Notes: generated by a model from the sequence alone, not told the origin. A stretch of DNA of 64,000 bases from Flavobacterium taihuense (GCF_019351435.1 NZ_JAHWYN010000016.1:46326-110325); one strand, 5' to 3'. Positions 1 to 8,975 are shown, numbered from the stretch's first letter. Program-made: numbers and translations.

Positions 1-233
1 GGCTCATTTACATACGCTCCGTCTATCACATATTTGAACTCGTAGGCTGAATCTTTGCCTAAATCGAAAGTTCCTTTAAAAGTGCCATTTTTTAATTTGC
101 TTAAAGAGCCCTCTTCTATTTTCCAATTGTTAAAGTCACCAATTACAGCTACTTTACTTGCCTCTTTTGCTTCTACAGAAAATGTAACCTTACAAACGGG
201 CTTAGTTTTTATGAATTGCTTTTTTATAGACAT
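1..233 (-). CDS. CBM48/isoamylase N-terminal-like glycogen-binding protein (partial)
   Basis: Reading leftward from the ATG at 233, the frame stays open to the window edge, so the C-terminus is missing. The visible 77 residues start MSIKKQFIKTKPVCKVTFSV and contain VAVIGDFNNWK, then YEFKYVIDGAYVNE. The GDFNNW and F-x-Y-x-x-D-G pattern is typical of the early-set beta-sandwich found in CBM48 and AMPK-beta glycogen-binding domains. Small single-domain proteins of this type are common in Flavobacteria, and a role in binding alpha-glucan is family knowledge only. It is divergent from the next gene and separated from it by about 230 bases of AT-rich sequence. Whether it is a stand-alone domain or the start of a larger enzyme cannot be seen here. 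Confidence 0.7.
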   Translation of the reverse strand, partial: MSIKKQFIKTKPVCKVTFSVEAKEASKVAVIGDFNNWKIEEGSLSKLKNGTFKGTFDLGKDSAYEFKYVIDGAYVNE

Positions 234-467
234 AACTATTTCATTTTTAAAGTTGTAACAAAGTAAATGAAATAATTTGAAGTTTGCACATGGGGCTTGA
301 TTTTTAGTATAATAGCAAAAAAAATACTCCTTTTTTACTTTATAAAAGAAATTGCATCGTTTAAATTTTAATTTCAAATTAAGAAAACGATTTCTTATTA
401 AATATTCAACAATCAAAACCGCGACTTTTAAAAATTAATTTTACCTTTATGAGCAAAATTGTACATC

Positions 468-800
468 ATGGAAAAAGAATTACACGAACAATATGAATAT
501 GCCAGAAACCGCATAAAACAAAAAAAAAGGCTGTATTACCATTTTGTCTTTTTTATGTTGGTCAGTATTTTTTTGGTTGCAGCAGCTTATTTTTTTGATA
601 ATGGATTAAACATACATTGGTGTATTTGGGGGATTACTTTATGGTTGTTCTTTTTTGTTTTGCATTTCATAAAAGTTTTTATAACGGATCGTTTTATGAA
701 TAAAAATTGGGAGAGAGATCAAATTGACCGACTGGTCGCTTTGCAGCAAAAGAAAATAGCTCAATTAGAATCCAAAATAGAGGAAAATAATTCAAAATAA
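468..800 (+). CDS. 2TM domain-containing membrane protein
   Basis: The protein is about 110 residues. It has a charged N-terminal helix (EKELHEQYEYARNRIKQKK), two hydrophobic segments separated by a short N-rich turn, and a charged C-terminal coiled stretch ending KIAQLESKIEENNSK. This matches the 2TM domain family of Bacteroidota, often seen alone or fused to histidine kinases; its function is unknown. I chose the ATG at 468. A TTG at 459 is in frame but would only add three residues. It ends 11 bases before folA, so the two are probably co-transcribed. Membrane location is clear; no catalytic motif is visible. Confidence 0.75.
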   Translation: MEKELHEQYEYARNRIKQKKRLYYHFVFFMLVSIFLVAAAYFFDNGLNIHWCIWGITLWLFFFVLHFIKVFITDRFMNKNWERDQIDRLVALQQKKIAQLESKIEENNSK

Positions 801-811
801 ATTTCAGAAAT

Positions 812-1294
812 ATGATAATTATGATTGCTGCTGTAGCAGAAAACAACGCACTAGGAAAAAACAATGCACTCGTCTGGCATCTGCCTAATGATTTTAAGAG
901 ATTCAAAACCTTAACTACAGGCCATCATATAATAATGGGAAGAAAAACATTTGAAAGTTTCCCTAAACCGCTTCCAAACAGGGTTCATGTTGTTATAACT
1001 AGGCAGAAAGATTACACTCCTGAAGGGTGCATAGTTGTGGATAGCATCGAAAAGGCGATAGCTATTTGTCCAGAGAATGAAACTTCGTTTATTATTGGTG
1101 GCGGAGAGATTTATAATTTGGGACTTCCGTTCGCGGATCAACTTGAAATAACGAGAGTGCATCACAGTTTTGAGGCCGATGCTTTTTTTCCAGAAATCAG
1201 TTCCCATGATTGGAAAGAAATTCAAACTGAATTTAACCCGATAGACGACAAACATCTATTTGCTTATACGTATCAAACTTTTACTAAAGTATAA
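812..1294 (+). CDS. folA: Dihydrofolate reductase
   Basis: Reduces dihydrofolate to tetrahydrofolate with NADPH, in the cytoplasm. The 160-residue length is normal for a bacterial chromosomal DHFR. Family motifs are in order: the N-terminal MIIMIAAVAENNALGKNN strand and Met20-type loop, W22 and acidic D27 in VWHLPNDFKRFK, the NADPH-binding HHIIMGRKTFESFP segment, and IIGGGEIY near residue 95. The start at 812 gives the expected N-terminus (compare MIISLIAAL in other DHFRs); a second ATG at 821 would remove the first strand. It lies 11 bases after the 2TM gene and is followed by a clear terminator at 1331-1365, so this is probably a two-gene transcript. Confidence 0.95.
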   Translation: MIIMIAAVAENNALGKNNALVWHLPNDFKRFKTLTTGHHIIMGRKTFESFPKPLPNRVHVVITRQKDYTPEGCIVVDSIEKAIAICPENETSFIIGGGEIYNLGLPFADQLEITRVHHSFEADAFFPEISSHDWKEIQTEFNPIDDKHLFAYTYQTFTKV

Positions 1295-1330
1295 AGGTTT
1301 TGATATTTTAATAGCAAGATAATATTACGC

Positions 1331-1365
1331 AAAAAAGCATCCTAATCTTTAGGATGCTTTTTTTA
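1331..1365 (+). terminator. Intrinsic terminator after folA
   Basis: A stem of AAAGCATCCTAA with its complement TTAGGATGCTTT and a two-base loop is followed by a run of T. The flanking A-run also makes it able to act leftward, at the end of the convergent membrane protein gene (stop at 1384). Confidence 0.85.
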
Positions 1366-1383
1366 AATGATTAGCGGAATGAC

Positions 1384-1701
1384 CTATTCCTGTACTAAGA
1401 TTTGATAACATAATATACAAATCACAAATATCAATATTATCCCAGATATGAAGACAATATAATTTGATAATCTTTGAGAGTACAACTCAAAAAAGCCTTT
1501 AGTACCAAATACCACGAAGGTACTAAAGGCAAAGAAAATTAAAATTTCCAAAAACAAATTTAATCCTAAGAACGTATTTTGCGCTTTTAACATAATACTG
1601 CCATTGCTGACCGTACCGTCAAAACATAATACAAGAACAAATGAGATAAATAGCGCAAGAATCATCCATTTGCTTTGGGCCATTAATTCCCGTCTAATCA
1701 T
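1384..1701 (-). CDS. Small membrane protein of unknown function
   Basis: A 105-residue hydrophobic protein with three likely transmembrane segments, around residues 12-31, 46-66 and 80-102, joined by short polar loops. I do not recognise a family. It is convergent with folA and shares the bidirectional terminator with it. The start MIRRELMAQ fits; a second Met at residue 7 (MAQSKW) is also possible. Nothing in its neighbourhood points to a job. The continuous, well-spaced hydrophobic pattern supports it as a real gene. Confidence 0.55.
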   Translation of the reverse strand: MIRRELMAQSKWMILALFISFVLVLCFDGTVSNGSIMLKAQNTFLGLNLFLEILIFFAFSTFVVFGTKGFFELYSQRLSNYIVFISGIILIFVICILCYQILVQE

Positions 1702-1898
1702 TTAAAAAATATTTAAATTTTAAAGTACAAACATCAGTAATAAAAACAGTTTTCACAATACCCACTTTTAGTGATATTTCAATTATTTTCCTTTTTTTTT
1801 AAATCAGACTATAATTGCGAAATGTTTTACAAAAATCAACATATAAAATAAAATAGTATCCAATCCAAAAAACACATTTATAGTTTATGCAGTTTGTT

Positions 1899-1906
1899 TA
1901 TATTTG
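1899..1906 (+). promoter_or_regulatory. -7 promoter box for ubiE
   Basis: TATATTTG fits the Bacteroidota TAnnTTTG -7 box. It lies 15 bases before the ATG at 1921, which argues against the upstream in-frame extension starting at 1894 being translated. Confidence 0.6.
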
Positions 1907-1920
1907 TACAAATTAAAAAA

Positions 1921-2658
1921 ATGCCGAAAGAAATCACGCCTTATAAAAATTCCACACTTAGTAAAAAAGAGCAAGTTGCAAAAATGTTTGACACCATTTC
2001 TGGAAATTATGACAGTCTGAATCGTGTCATCTCATTTGGAATAGATGTTAAATGGAGAAAGAAAGTATTGCAATTGGTTGCCAAAACCAACCCTGAAAAC
2101 ATTCTAGATATTGCAACGGGCACTGGAGATCTGGCAATTTTATTGGCACAAACTAAAGCGAAAAAAATAATTGGGTTGGATATTTCCGCTGGAATGCTTG
2201 AGATAGGCGAAAAAAAAATTGAGGCAAGACACCTTTCCCAAACTATTGAAATGGTCTTGGCAGACTCTGAGAATATGCCTTTTGAAGATAATTTTTTTGA
2301 TGCTATAACCGTAGCATTCGGAGTAAGAAATTTTGAACATCTTGAAAAAGGGCTTTCTGAAATTTTGAGAGTATTAAAACCGAATGGGATTTTTGTTATT
2401 TTAGAAACCTCTGTGCCGGATAAAACCCCATACAAACAAGGGTACAATTTTTACAGCAAAAATATTCTACCAATGATAGGAAAGCTATTTTCAAAGGACG
2501 ATGTAGCTTATGGTTATTTGTCTGAATCAGCTGCTTCTTTTCCTTATGGGGAAGCCTTGAACAATATTTTACGAAAAACTGGGTTTATAAATGTAGAGGC
2601 TTTACCGCAAACCTTTGGCGTAGCCACGATTTACACTGCCTCCAAAAAACAATACTGA
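1921..2658 (+). CDS. ubiE: Demethylmenaquinone methyltransferase UbiE/MenG
   Basis: Transfers a methyl group from S-adenosylmethionine to demethylmenaquinone, the last step of menaquinone synthesis. The 245-residue protein carries the UbiE signature: VAKMFDTISGNYDSLNRVIS near residues 19-38, the SAM-binding motif ILDIATGTGDLA at 61-72, the acidic strand end GLDIS, and AVAFGVRNFE-type motif (ITVAFGVRNFEHLEKGL) around residue 130. The open frame extends upstream to 1894, but a promoter box at 1899-1906 sits inside that extension, so the ATG at 1921 (MPKEITPY) is chosen. It is followed 17 bases later by the porT homologue, a pairing I recall from other Flavobacteria. Confidence 0.93.
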   Translation: MPKEITPYKNSTLSKKEQVAKMFDTISGNYDSLNRVISFGIDVKWRKKVLQLVAKTNPENILDIATGTGDLAILLAQTKAKKIIGLDISAGMLEIGEKKIEARHLSQTIEMVLADSENMPFEDNFFDAITVAFGVRNFEHLEKGLSEILRVLKPNGIFVILETSVPDKTPYKQGYNFYSKNILPMIGKLFSKDDVAYGYLSESAASFPYGEALNNILRKTGFINVEALPQTFGVATIYTASKKQY

Positions 2659-2675
2659 AAACATTCGGCATAAAT

Positions 2676-3386
2676 ATGAAAAAAGTAATTGTATTAATTC
2701 TATTGAGTATTGCCACAAAAGGGAACGCACAATCAAAAGGAATTTTCAGTAAGGATCCTATCATAAACCTAGAAAATTGGCAAAAGAAAAAACTGTATTT
2801 TGGTTTTTTTTTAGGATTTAACTCTTATGATTTCAAAATTGATTACAAAACCGTAGGGCCTGATATACAAATAGACAACACAACTGGTTTCAATGTAGGG
2901 CTAGTAACCAACTTTAGAGTACAAGAATATTTAGATCTCCGTTTTGAACCTGGTCTTTATTATTCAGACAGAACGTTGCATTACCCTCCTAACACTAGTT
3001 TTAATTCTTCTAGTGATGCAATAAGAGAAATAAACAGTACTTATATTAATTTTCCATTATTGTTGAAATTTTCTTCACTTAGAACTGGAAATGTTCGCCC
3101 TTATTTACTGGGAGGGGTGTCGGCTAATCTAAATTTATCGAGTAATGCAAAGTCCTTGGATGACAATCTGGAAGAACGATTTCGGGTAAAAACATGGACG
3201 ACTAACTACGAGTTGGGTTTTGGGATTGATATTTTTTCAGAATACTTTATATTCTCACCTTCTATAAGAGGTCAATTTGGCATTTCTGATGAATTAATTC
3301 GGGATAAAGACCCTAACAGCCCTTGGACAGGAAATATCGAATCGATGAAATCGAGAGGTTTTTTAATTAACTTCACCTTCCATTAG
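2676..3386 (+). CDS. porT: PorT/SprT-like outer membrane protein of the type IX secretion system
   Basis: The 236-residue protein has an N-terminal signal peptide (MKKVIVLILLSIATKGNAQ, cleavage likely near residue 19). After it come repeated amphipathic beta-strands of a small outer-membrane-barrel type, ending in an aromatic C-terminal strand (GFLINFTFH). The opening of the mature part, WQKKKLYFGFFLGFNSYDF, resembles the PorT/SprT family needed for gliding and T9SS secretion; P. gingivalis PorT is of similar length. The location directly after ubiE also fits. It may simply be a generic PorT-family barrel, but the presence of a T9SS-sorted amylase in this window shows that the organism uses the pathway. 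Confidence 0.75.
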   Translation: MKKVIVLILLSIATKGNAQSKGIFSKDPIINLENWQKKKLYFGFFLGFNSYDFKIDYKTVGPDIQIDNTTGFNVGLVTNFRVQEYLDLRFEPGLYYSDRTLHYPPNTSFNSSSDAIREINSTYINFPLLLKFSSLRTGNVRPYLLGGVSANLNLSSNAKSLDDNLEERFRVKTWTTNYELGFGIDIFSEYFIFSPSIRGQFGISDELIRDKDPNSPWTGNIESMKSRGFLINFTFH

Positions 3387-3400
3387 AGAGAAAATCATAT

Positions 3401-4129
3401 TTAATTTAACCTTCTAAATTCACTTAAAACAATAGATGTCGCTGTAGCTACGTTTAAACTTTCGGTAATTTGGAGCTCTCCAAAACGCGGAATGGCAAGT
3501 CTTTTTGTAATTAAATTTTCGATACTTTCAGAAATTCCGTTAGCTTCATTCCCCATGATGATAATTCCTTCTTGAGGCAGATTCATTTTATAAATATTTT
3601 CTCCATCCATAAACGTTCCAAAAACGGGTAATGAAGTATTCGAAATAAAGTCGTTTAAATCAATATAATTTACATTTACTCTTGCAATTGAACCCATTGT
3701 AGCTTGAACTACTTTTGGATTGTAGATATCGACTGTTTCTTTGGAACAAACTAATTGTTGAATTCCAAACCAGTCACACAGTCGCAGTATGGTTCCCAAA
3801 TTACCTGGGTCTCTTATAGAATCTAATGCTAGAATTAAGCCCGATTCGATGATTTTGCTTTCCAACGGGATTCTGAATACCGCCAAACAAGTATTAGGCG
3901 TAGCCAAAGCACTAATTTTATTTAATTCATTTTCGGAAATAATACTTTTTTTATTAGCAGTAATTTCATTAAAATCTTCTTTGGTTGTATAAAGATGCTC
4001 CAACTCAAAATTTGATTTTACTAATTCTTGAATTACTTTTACGCCTTCGGCAAAAAACAATTGATTCCCAAAACGATGTTTTTTTTGGTGCAAACCTGAT
4101 ATAAGCTTTATTTGGTTTTTACTAAGCAT
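3401..4129 (-). CDS. TrmH/SpoU-family RNA 2'-O-methyltransferase
   Basis: A 242-residue SPOUT methyltransferase that uses SAM to methylate a ribose 2'-hydroxyl in tRNA or rRNA; the target nucleotide cannot be told from sequence. The N-terminal third is a substrate-binding domain (KKHRFGNQLFFAEGVKVIQEL, residues 16-36). The three SpoU motifs follow: LALDSIRDPGNLGTILR (about 119-135), IIIMGNEANGIS (about 188-199) and ITESLNVATATSIVL (about 220-234), the last forming the trefoil knot. It is convergent with porT and divergent from the TamL-like gene, so it is probably monocistronic. Confidence 0.9.
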   Translation of the reverse strand: MLSKNQIKLISGLHQKKHRFGNQLFFAEGVKVIQELVKSNFELEHLYTTKEDFNEITANKKSIISENELNKISALATPNTCLAVFRIPLESKIIESGLILALDSIRDPGNLGTILRLCDWFGIQQLVCSKETVDIYNPKVVQATMGSIARVNVNYIDLNDFISNTSLPVFGTFMDGENIYKMNLPQEGIIIMGNEANGISESIENLITKRLAIPRFGELQITESLNVATATSIVLSEFRRLN

Positions 4130-4176
4130 AAAAAAAATGTACTTTTGATTTAATATTTCACAACAAGAACTCCCAG

Positions 4177-6801
4177 ATGAATAAATTTTTTTCTTTCTTT
4201 ATTATAAAAAAATGGTTTGCTGAAGATCTTAGTCAATCCATACTTTTTAAAAAGAAAAAGAATGTTGCAAAAATATCATTATTTATTCTAATTAGTGTGC
4301 TTTTTTATGCCTGTAATTCGGAAAAGAGAGTTCCCGCCAGAAAACAACTTCTTATCAAAAACAAAGTCTTTGAAAATGGCAAATTACTAAAGAATCAAAC
4401 CATCTACGATCAATTATATCAACAACCCAATAGTTCTCTATTAGGATACCGAATGTTGTTAAATATTTACAATTTGGCCAATCCAAATCCAGATTCAACT
4501 TTTAATCTGAAATATTTAAATAACAAGAAAAAATACGACAGGGAAGTCAAATGGCTTTCAGCAAAACAGATTGAAGGACTCCGTAAGTCTTTTTGGTACC
4601 TTGGAATACATAATTTTTTGAAAGAAACTGGAGAGGCCCCAGTTATTGCAGACACATTAAAATCGAGCAAATCATTAATGCGCCTGAAAAGTTATTATTC
4701 TAATAATGGTTACTTTGATGTAAAAGCAGTCTATAAGAGTGATTCTTTAGGGGCCAAAAAAGCCCAAATGAAGTATTATTTGACAACGGGAAATCCATAT
4801 TTCATTGACACTTTGAGAACGGCAATTGAAACACCTGTTTTGGACTCTATTTATAAAACGGGAAAACCTCTTATTGTTGTTGGCAAACAATACAAAACAG
4901 AAGATTTTGAAAATGAAAAAAGCAGAATCACAACTCTTTTTAGAAATAATGGAGCCTTCCGATTTCAATCTAATTATGTGACTTTCGATATTGACACCAT
5001 TCAAAAAAAAAATAAGGCAACTGTCACTTTGAATGTTGGAAATTATTCCTATCAGGAAAATGATTCAACTAAAAATGAACCATTTAAATTATATAAAATA
5101 AGCGATATTAAGATTTATACAGATTACAAAGCGGAAAACCACAATTCAACTATTAAGGATAGTGCGACATACAACAACATGCATTTGTATGGTTTTGAAA
5201 AAATAAAATACACTCCCCATGCAATTACAGATGCAGTTTTTATAACTAAAGGAAGTTTCTTTAATGACACCAAAACTGTTTTAACCACTAGATATTTGAA
5301 TAATTTAAAGATATTTAATTACCCCACCATACAGTATGTAATTGACCCGAAAGACACAACAGCCCAATCTTTGATTGCTAAAATTTATTTGACACCTCGT
5401 AAAAAATATAGTTTTGGATATACTTTGGATTTTACACATTCAAATATTGAAGATTTTGGTATTTCAGGAAGCATTACAGAGACCGTTCGGAATGTTTTTA
5501 ATGGGGCTGAGACTTTAGAACTTTCGGCTAGAGGGAATATAGGTGCTTCAAACGACATTGCAAATTCAAATGATAGTTTTTTTAATGTTTCGGAATATGG
5601 TTTAGATGCCAAATTGAATTTTCCTCGAATTATTTTTCCAATCAAAACTGAAAAAATAATTCCAAAGAGTATGATTCCTTCTACCGTGTTTAGCCTTGGT
5701 CTCTCTAAGCAAACCAATATTGGGTTGGACAAAGAAAATTTCACAGGATCATTTTCGTATAATTGGACTCCTAAAAAAAATACCACCGCTCGATTTGATC
5801 TTTTAAATTTCCAGTATGTTCGCAATCTGAATCCTGAAAATTATTACAATGTCTATACTAGTTCCTACGATGCGCTAAATGATATTGGAAAAACATACAA
5901 TACTAATCCAGATTATGCAGATAATAATGGAAATTTAATCATAGAAAGCGGAACTTTAGGATTTACGAAAGATGTTCTAACCGGCGAAACATCATTAACG
6001 CCAAATGATTCGGAATATCAGGATGTAAATAGCATTGAGCAACAAAGAATAAGACTTACTGACAATGATTTTATATTGGCTACCAATTTTAATTTTACCA
6101 AAACAAGCAAAAAAGACATACAAGACAATGACTTCTATACTTTTAGAACCAAAATAGAATCTGCAGGAACATTGTTATCTGCAGTCTCAAAAGCAGCAAA
6201 TCTACCTAAAAATGTATTAGGAAATTATGAAATTTTTAATTTAGAATATTCCGAATATATAAAAACAGAATTTGATTTTATTAAACATTGGAATGTAAAT
6301 AAAGCAAATGTTTTTGCCATGAGAGCCTTTTTCGGAATTGCTTTGCCTTATGGAAACTCAAACACTATTCCATTTTCAAAAAGTTACTATGCAGGAGGCT
6401 CTAATGATAATAGAGCATGGCAACCCTATAATCTGGGACCTGGAAGCAGCTCCTTTTCCAATGATTTTAATGAAGCCAATATGAAAATTGCTATCAGTGG
6501 AGAATATCGCTTTTTGATTGCGGGGAAATGGAATGGAGCTCTTTTTGCAGATGCTGGAAATATTTGGAATGTATTTGATGCGGTTAAATACGAACCTGCA
6601 AAGTTTTCTAGTATAAAGGACTTAGGTGAAATGGCGCTTGGTACTGGATTCGGAATTAGGTACGACTTAGGTTTTTTTGCAATTAGAGTCGATATGGGGT
6701 TCAAAACATACAATCCTGCCTTAGAAATAGGGCAAAGATGGTTTACACAATATAATTTTGCAAATTCAGTATTTAATTTTGGCATCAATTACCCTTTCTA
6801 A
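4177..6801 (+). CDS. BamA/TamA-family outer membrane lipoprotein (TamL-like)
   Basis: An 874-residue outer membrane protein with an N-terminal lipoprotein signal: a hydrophobic stretch ISLFILISVLFYA followed by C46 (FYAC-NS). Several POTRA-like alpha/beta repeats follow at about residues 50-400 (for example NNGYFDVKAVY, NNGAFRFQSNYV). The C-terminal half is a beta-barrel with FSLGLSKQ-type strands and the loop-6-like NDNRAWQPYNLGPG region near residue 745, ending in aromatic FNFGINYPF. A BamA-like barrel with a lipid anchor is the TamL arrangement of Bacteroidota, thought to work with TamB in outer membrane assembly. The first 45 residues are long for a signal peptide, but no internal ATG lies before the lipobox. 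Confidence 0.85.
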   Translation: MNKFFSFFIIKKWFAEDLSQSILFKKKKNVAKISLFILISVLFYACNSEKRVPARKQLLIKNKVFENGKLLKNQTIYDQLYQQPNSSLLGYRMLLNIYNLANPNPDSTFNLKYLNNKKKYDREVKWLSAKQIEGLRKSFWYLGIHNFLKETGEAPVIADTLKSSKSLMRLKSYYSNNGYFDVKAVYKSDSLGAKKAQMKYYLTTGNPYFIDTLRTAIETPVLDSIYKTGKPLIVVGKQYKTEDFENEKSRITTLFRNNGAFRFQSNYVTFDIDTIQKKNKATVTLNVGNYSYQENDSTKNEPFKLYKISDIKIYTDYKAENHNSTIKDSATYNNMHLYGFEKIKYTPHAITDAVFITKGSFFNDTKTVLTTRYLNNLKIFNYPTIQYVIDPKDTTAQSLIAKIYLTPRKKYSFGYTLDFTHSNIEDFGISGSITETVRNVFNGAETLELSARGNIGASNDIANSNDSFFNVSEYGLDAKLNFPRIIFPIKTEKIIPKSMIPSTVFSLGLSKQTNIGLDKENFTGSFSYNWTPKKNTTARFDLLNFQYVRNLNPENYYNVYTSSYDALNDIGKTYNTNPDYADNNGNLIIESGTLGFTKDVLTGETSLTPNDSEYQDVNSIEQQRIRLTDNDFILATNFNFTKTSKKDIQDNDFYTFRTKIESAGTLLSAVSKAANLPKNVLGNYEIFNLEYSEYIKTEFDFIKHWNVNKANVFAMRAFFGIALPYGNSNTIPFSKSYYAGGSNDNRAWQPYNLGPGSSSFSNDFNEANMKIAISGEYRFLIAGKWNGALFADAGNIWNVFDAVKYEPAKFSSIKDLGEMALGTGFGIRYDLGFFAIRVDMGFKTYNPALEIGQRWFTQYNFANSVFNFGINYPF

Positions 6802-6816
6802 GTGCTAATTAATTCT

Positions 6817-6824
6817 TATTTTTG
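6817..6824 (+). promoter_or_regulatory. -7 promoter box for class II aldolase
   Basis: TATTTTTG matches TAnnTTTG and is followed by CAAAC. It lies 50 bases before the aldolase ATG and after the end of the TamL-like gene, so the aldolase probably has its own promoter. Confidence 0.6.
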
Positions 6825-6873
6825 CAAACTATAATCTAAAAACTAAAAAAAAACAATTAAAAGAAAAATTACA

Positions 6874-7941
6874 ATGGCACACAATATCAAACCCGGAGTA
6901 GCTACAGGCGATCAAGTACAAGAAATTTTCAATTATGCAAAAGAAAAAGGATTTGCACTTCCAGCTGTAAATGTTATTGGATCGGACACTATTAATGGAG
7001 TACTAGAAACTGCTGCAAAACTAAAAGCACCGGTTATTATCCAATTTTCAAATGGTGGAGCACAATTTAATGCAGGAAAAGGACTTTCAAATGCTGGAGA
7101 AAAAGCTGCTATCGCTGGTGGTATTGCTGGAGCAAAACATATTCATACCTTAGCGGAAGCCTACGGAGCAACTGTTATTTTGCATACGGATCACTGTGCT
7201 AAAAAACTTTTACCTTGGATTGACGGACTATTGGATGCTTCAGAAGAACATTTTGCGGCAACTGGAAAACCGTTATTTTCATCTCACATGATTGATTTAT
7301 CTGAAGAGCCAATCGAAGAGAATATCGAAATCTGTAAAGGTTACTTAGAAAGAATGAGCAAAATGGGAATGACTTTGGAAATCGAACTTGGAATCACTGG
7401 TGGTGAAGAAGACGGTGTAGACAACTCTGACGTAGATAGCTCCAAATTATACACTCAACCTTCTGAAGTATCTTATGCATACGAAGAATTATCAAAAGTG
7501 AGCCCAAGATTTACAATTGCTGCTTCTTTTGGAAACGTACACGGTGTTTATAAACCAGGTAACGTGAAATTGACCCCAAAAATCTTAAAAAATTCTCAAG
7601 ATTACGTTCAAGAAAAATTCAAAACTGGACCAAATCCTGTTGATTTTGTTTTCCACGGTGGATCAGGCTCTACATTGGAAGAAATCAGAGAAGGAATTAG
7701 CTACGGTGTTGTAAAAATGAATATTGATACTGACTTACAATTTGCATTTACTGAAGGAATCCGTGACTTTATGGTAAACAATATTGAATATCTTAAAACT
7801 CAAATTGGAAATCCAACTGGTGCTGATGCTCCAAACAAAAAATACTACGACCCAAGAAAATGGTTGCGTGAAGGTGAACTAACTTTCATCGCAAGACTTG
7901 AGCAAGCATTTGCTGACTTAAACAATGTTAATACACTATAA
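6874..7941 (+). CDS. fbaA: Class II fructose-bisphosphate aldolase
   Basis: Zinc-dependent cleavage of fructose-1,6-bisphosphate into dihydroxyacetone phosphate and glyceraldehyde-3-phosphate, in glycolysis and gluconeogenesis. The 355-residue length matches the E. coli FbaA (class IIA) subgroup. Visible motifs are ALPAVNVIGSDTINGVLE near the N-terminus, the metal-binding VILHTDHCAKKLLPW (about 104-118), ELGITGGEEDGVDNSD (about 169-184), AASFGNVHGVYKPGN (about 223-237), FHGGSGSTLEEI and VKMNIDTDLQFAFTEGIR. Codon use and the isolated strong -7 box suggest a well expressed housekeeping gene. Confidence 0.96.
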   Translation: MAHNIKPGVATGDQVQEIFNYAKEKGFALPAVNVIGSDTINGVLETAAKLKAPVIIQFSNGGAQFNAGKGLSNAGEKAAIAGGIAGAKHIHTLAEAYGATVILHTDHCAKKLLPWIDGLLDASEEHFAATGKPLFSSHMIDLSEEPIEENIEICKGYLERMSKMGMTLEIELGITGGEEDGVDNSDVDSSKLYTQPSEVSYAYEELSKVSPRFTIAASFGNVHGVYKPGNVKLTPKILKNSQDYVQEKFKTGPNPVDFVFHGGSGSTLEEIREGISYGVVKMNIDTDLQFAFTEGIRDFMVNNIEYLKTQIGNPTGADAPNKKYYDPRKWLREGELTFIARLEQAFADLNNVNTL

Positions 7942-8004
7942 AAAATGCTATGTTTTCAGTTTTTAGTGTTCAGTTCTCAAGCTGATAATTTGAACACTAA
8001 AGCT

Positions 8005-8046
8005 GATTACTAACACTGAATACTTGATTACTGAACACTGAATACT
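8005..8046 (+). repeat. Tandem 20-base intergenic repeat before accD
   Basis: Two near-identical units, GATTACTAACACTGAATACT and GATTACTGAACACTGAATACT, lie directly before accD. An inverted partial copy (AGTGTTCAGTT) is seen just upstream around 7966. Similar ACTGAACACTG stretches are common intergenic filler in Flavobacteria; no function is implied. Confidence 0.6.
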
Positions 8047-8052
8047 ATATAA

Positions 8053-8907
8053 ATGGCTTGGTTTAAAAGAAAAGAAAAAGGAATCACTACGGCTACTGAA
8101 GACAAAATGGACATTCCAAAAGGACTTTGGTACAAATCACCTACAGGAAAAATTATTGATGCCGAAGAATTGGCTCGTAATCTATTTGTAAGTCCCGAAG
8201 ATGGTTTCCATGTTAGAATCGGGAGTGAAGCCTATTTTGATATTTTATTCGACAATAATGAATTTGTCGAATTAGACAAAAATATGACTTCCAAAGATCC
8301 ATTGCATTTTGTTGATACCAAAAAATATGCAGATCGATTGAAAGAGGTGATGGAAAAAACACAGCTTAAAGATGCGGTCCGCACTGGAGTTGGAAAATCC
8401 AAGGGAAGAGAATTGGTAATATGCTGTATGGATTTTGCCTTTATTGGTGGATCTATGGGAGCAGTTGTTGGAGAAAAAATTGCAAGAGGAATTGATCATG
8501 CTATCAAAAACAGACTGCCTTTTGTAATGATATCCAAATCAGGAGGTGCCAGAATGATGGAAGCAGCTTATTCATTAATGCAATTAGCAAAAACATCTGT
8601 AAAACTAGCGCAACTAGCCGAAGCAAAATTGCCTTACATTTCACTTTGTACAGATCCAACGACTGGAGGAACAACAGCTTCTTATGCAATGTTAGGAGAT
8701 ATCAATATTTCTGAACCAGGCGCTTTAATTGGTTTCGCTGGTCCACGAGTAGTGAGAGATACAACAGGTAAAGATTTGCCAGAAGGATTTCAAACTGCCG
8801 AATTTCTACTCGAACATGGTTTCTTAGATTTTATTACGCCTAGAAAAGAATTGAAAGATAAGATTAACTTATACATCGATTTGATTCAAAACAATGATAT
8901 TAGATAA
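8053..8907 (+). CDS. accD: Acetyl-CoA carboxylase carboxyltransferase subunit beta, without zinc ribbon cysteines
   Basis: Beta subunit of the carboxyltransferase that moves the carboxyl group from biotin to acetyl-CoA, the first step of fatty acid synthesis. The 284-residue protein carries the crotonase-like core: DFAFIGGSMGAVVGEKIAR, ISKSGGARMMEAAYSLMQ, CTDPTTGGTTASYAMLGD and IGFAGPRVVRDTTGKDLPEGFQ. The N-terminus aligns with the usual zinc ribbon, but the four metal-binding cysteines are absent: the positions read WYKSPTGKII and LFVSPEDGF where other AccD proteins have CxxC pairs. I recall the same cysteine-free ribbon from other Flavobacterium AccD proteins, so this is probably a lineage trait. 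A terminator follows at 8911-8939. Confidence 0.95.
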   Translation: MAWFKRKEKGITTATEDKMDIPKGLWYKSPTGKIIDAEELARNLFVSPEDGFHVRIGSEAYFDILFDNNEFVELDKNMTSKDPLHFVDTKKYADRLKEVMEKTQLKDAVRTGVGKSKGRELVICCMDFAFIGGSMGAVVGEKIARGIDHAIKNRLPFVMISKSGGARMMEAAYSLMQLAKTSVKLAQLAEAKLPYISLCTDPTTGGTTASYAMLGDINISEPGALIGFAGPRVVRDTTGKDLPEGFQTAEFLLEHGFLDFITPRKELKDKINLYIDLIQNNDIR

Positions 8908-8910
8908 ATT

Positions 8911-8939
8911 AAAAATCCCGATTTCTCGGGATTTTTTTT
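8911..8939 (+). terminator. Intrinsic terminator after accD
   Basis: Stem AAATCCCGA/TCGGGATTT with a short TTC loop and a run of eight T. The flanking A-run means it could also serve the convergent cupin gene ending at 8976. Confidence 0.85.
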
Positions 8940-8975
8940 ATATTTTGTTTTATAAAACACAATTTATCTATTCTA

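Noticed and set aside
1894..1920. Upstream in-frame start for ubiE (MFIFVQIKK extension)
   Set aside because: A TATATTTG promoter box at 1899-1906 lies within it and family proteins start near MPKE.
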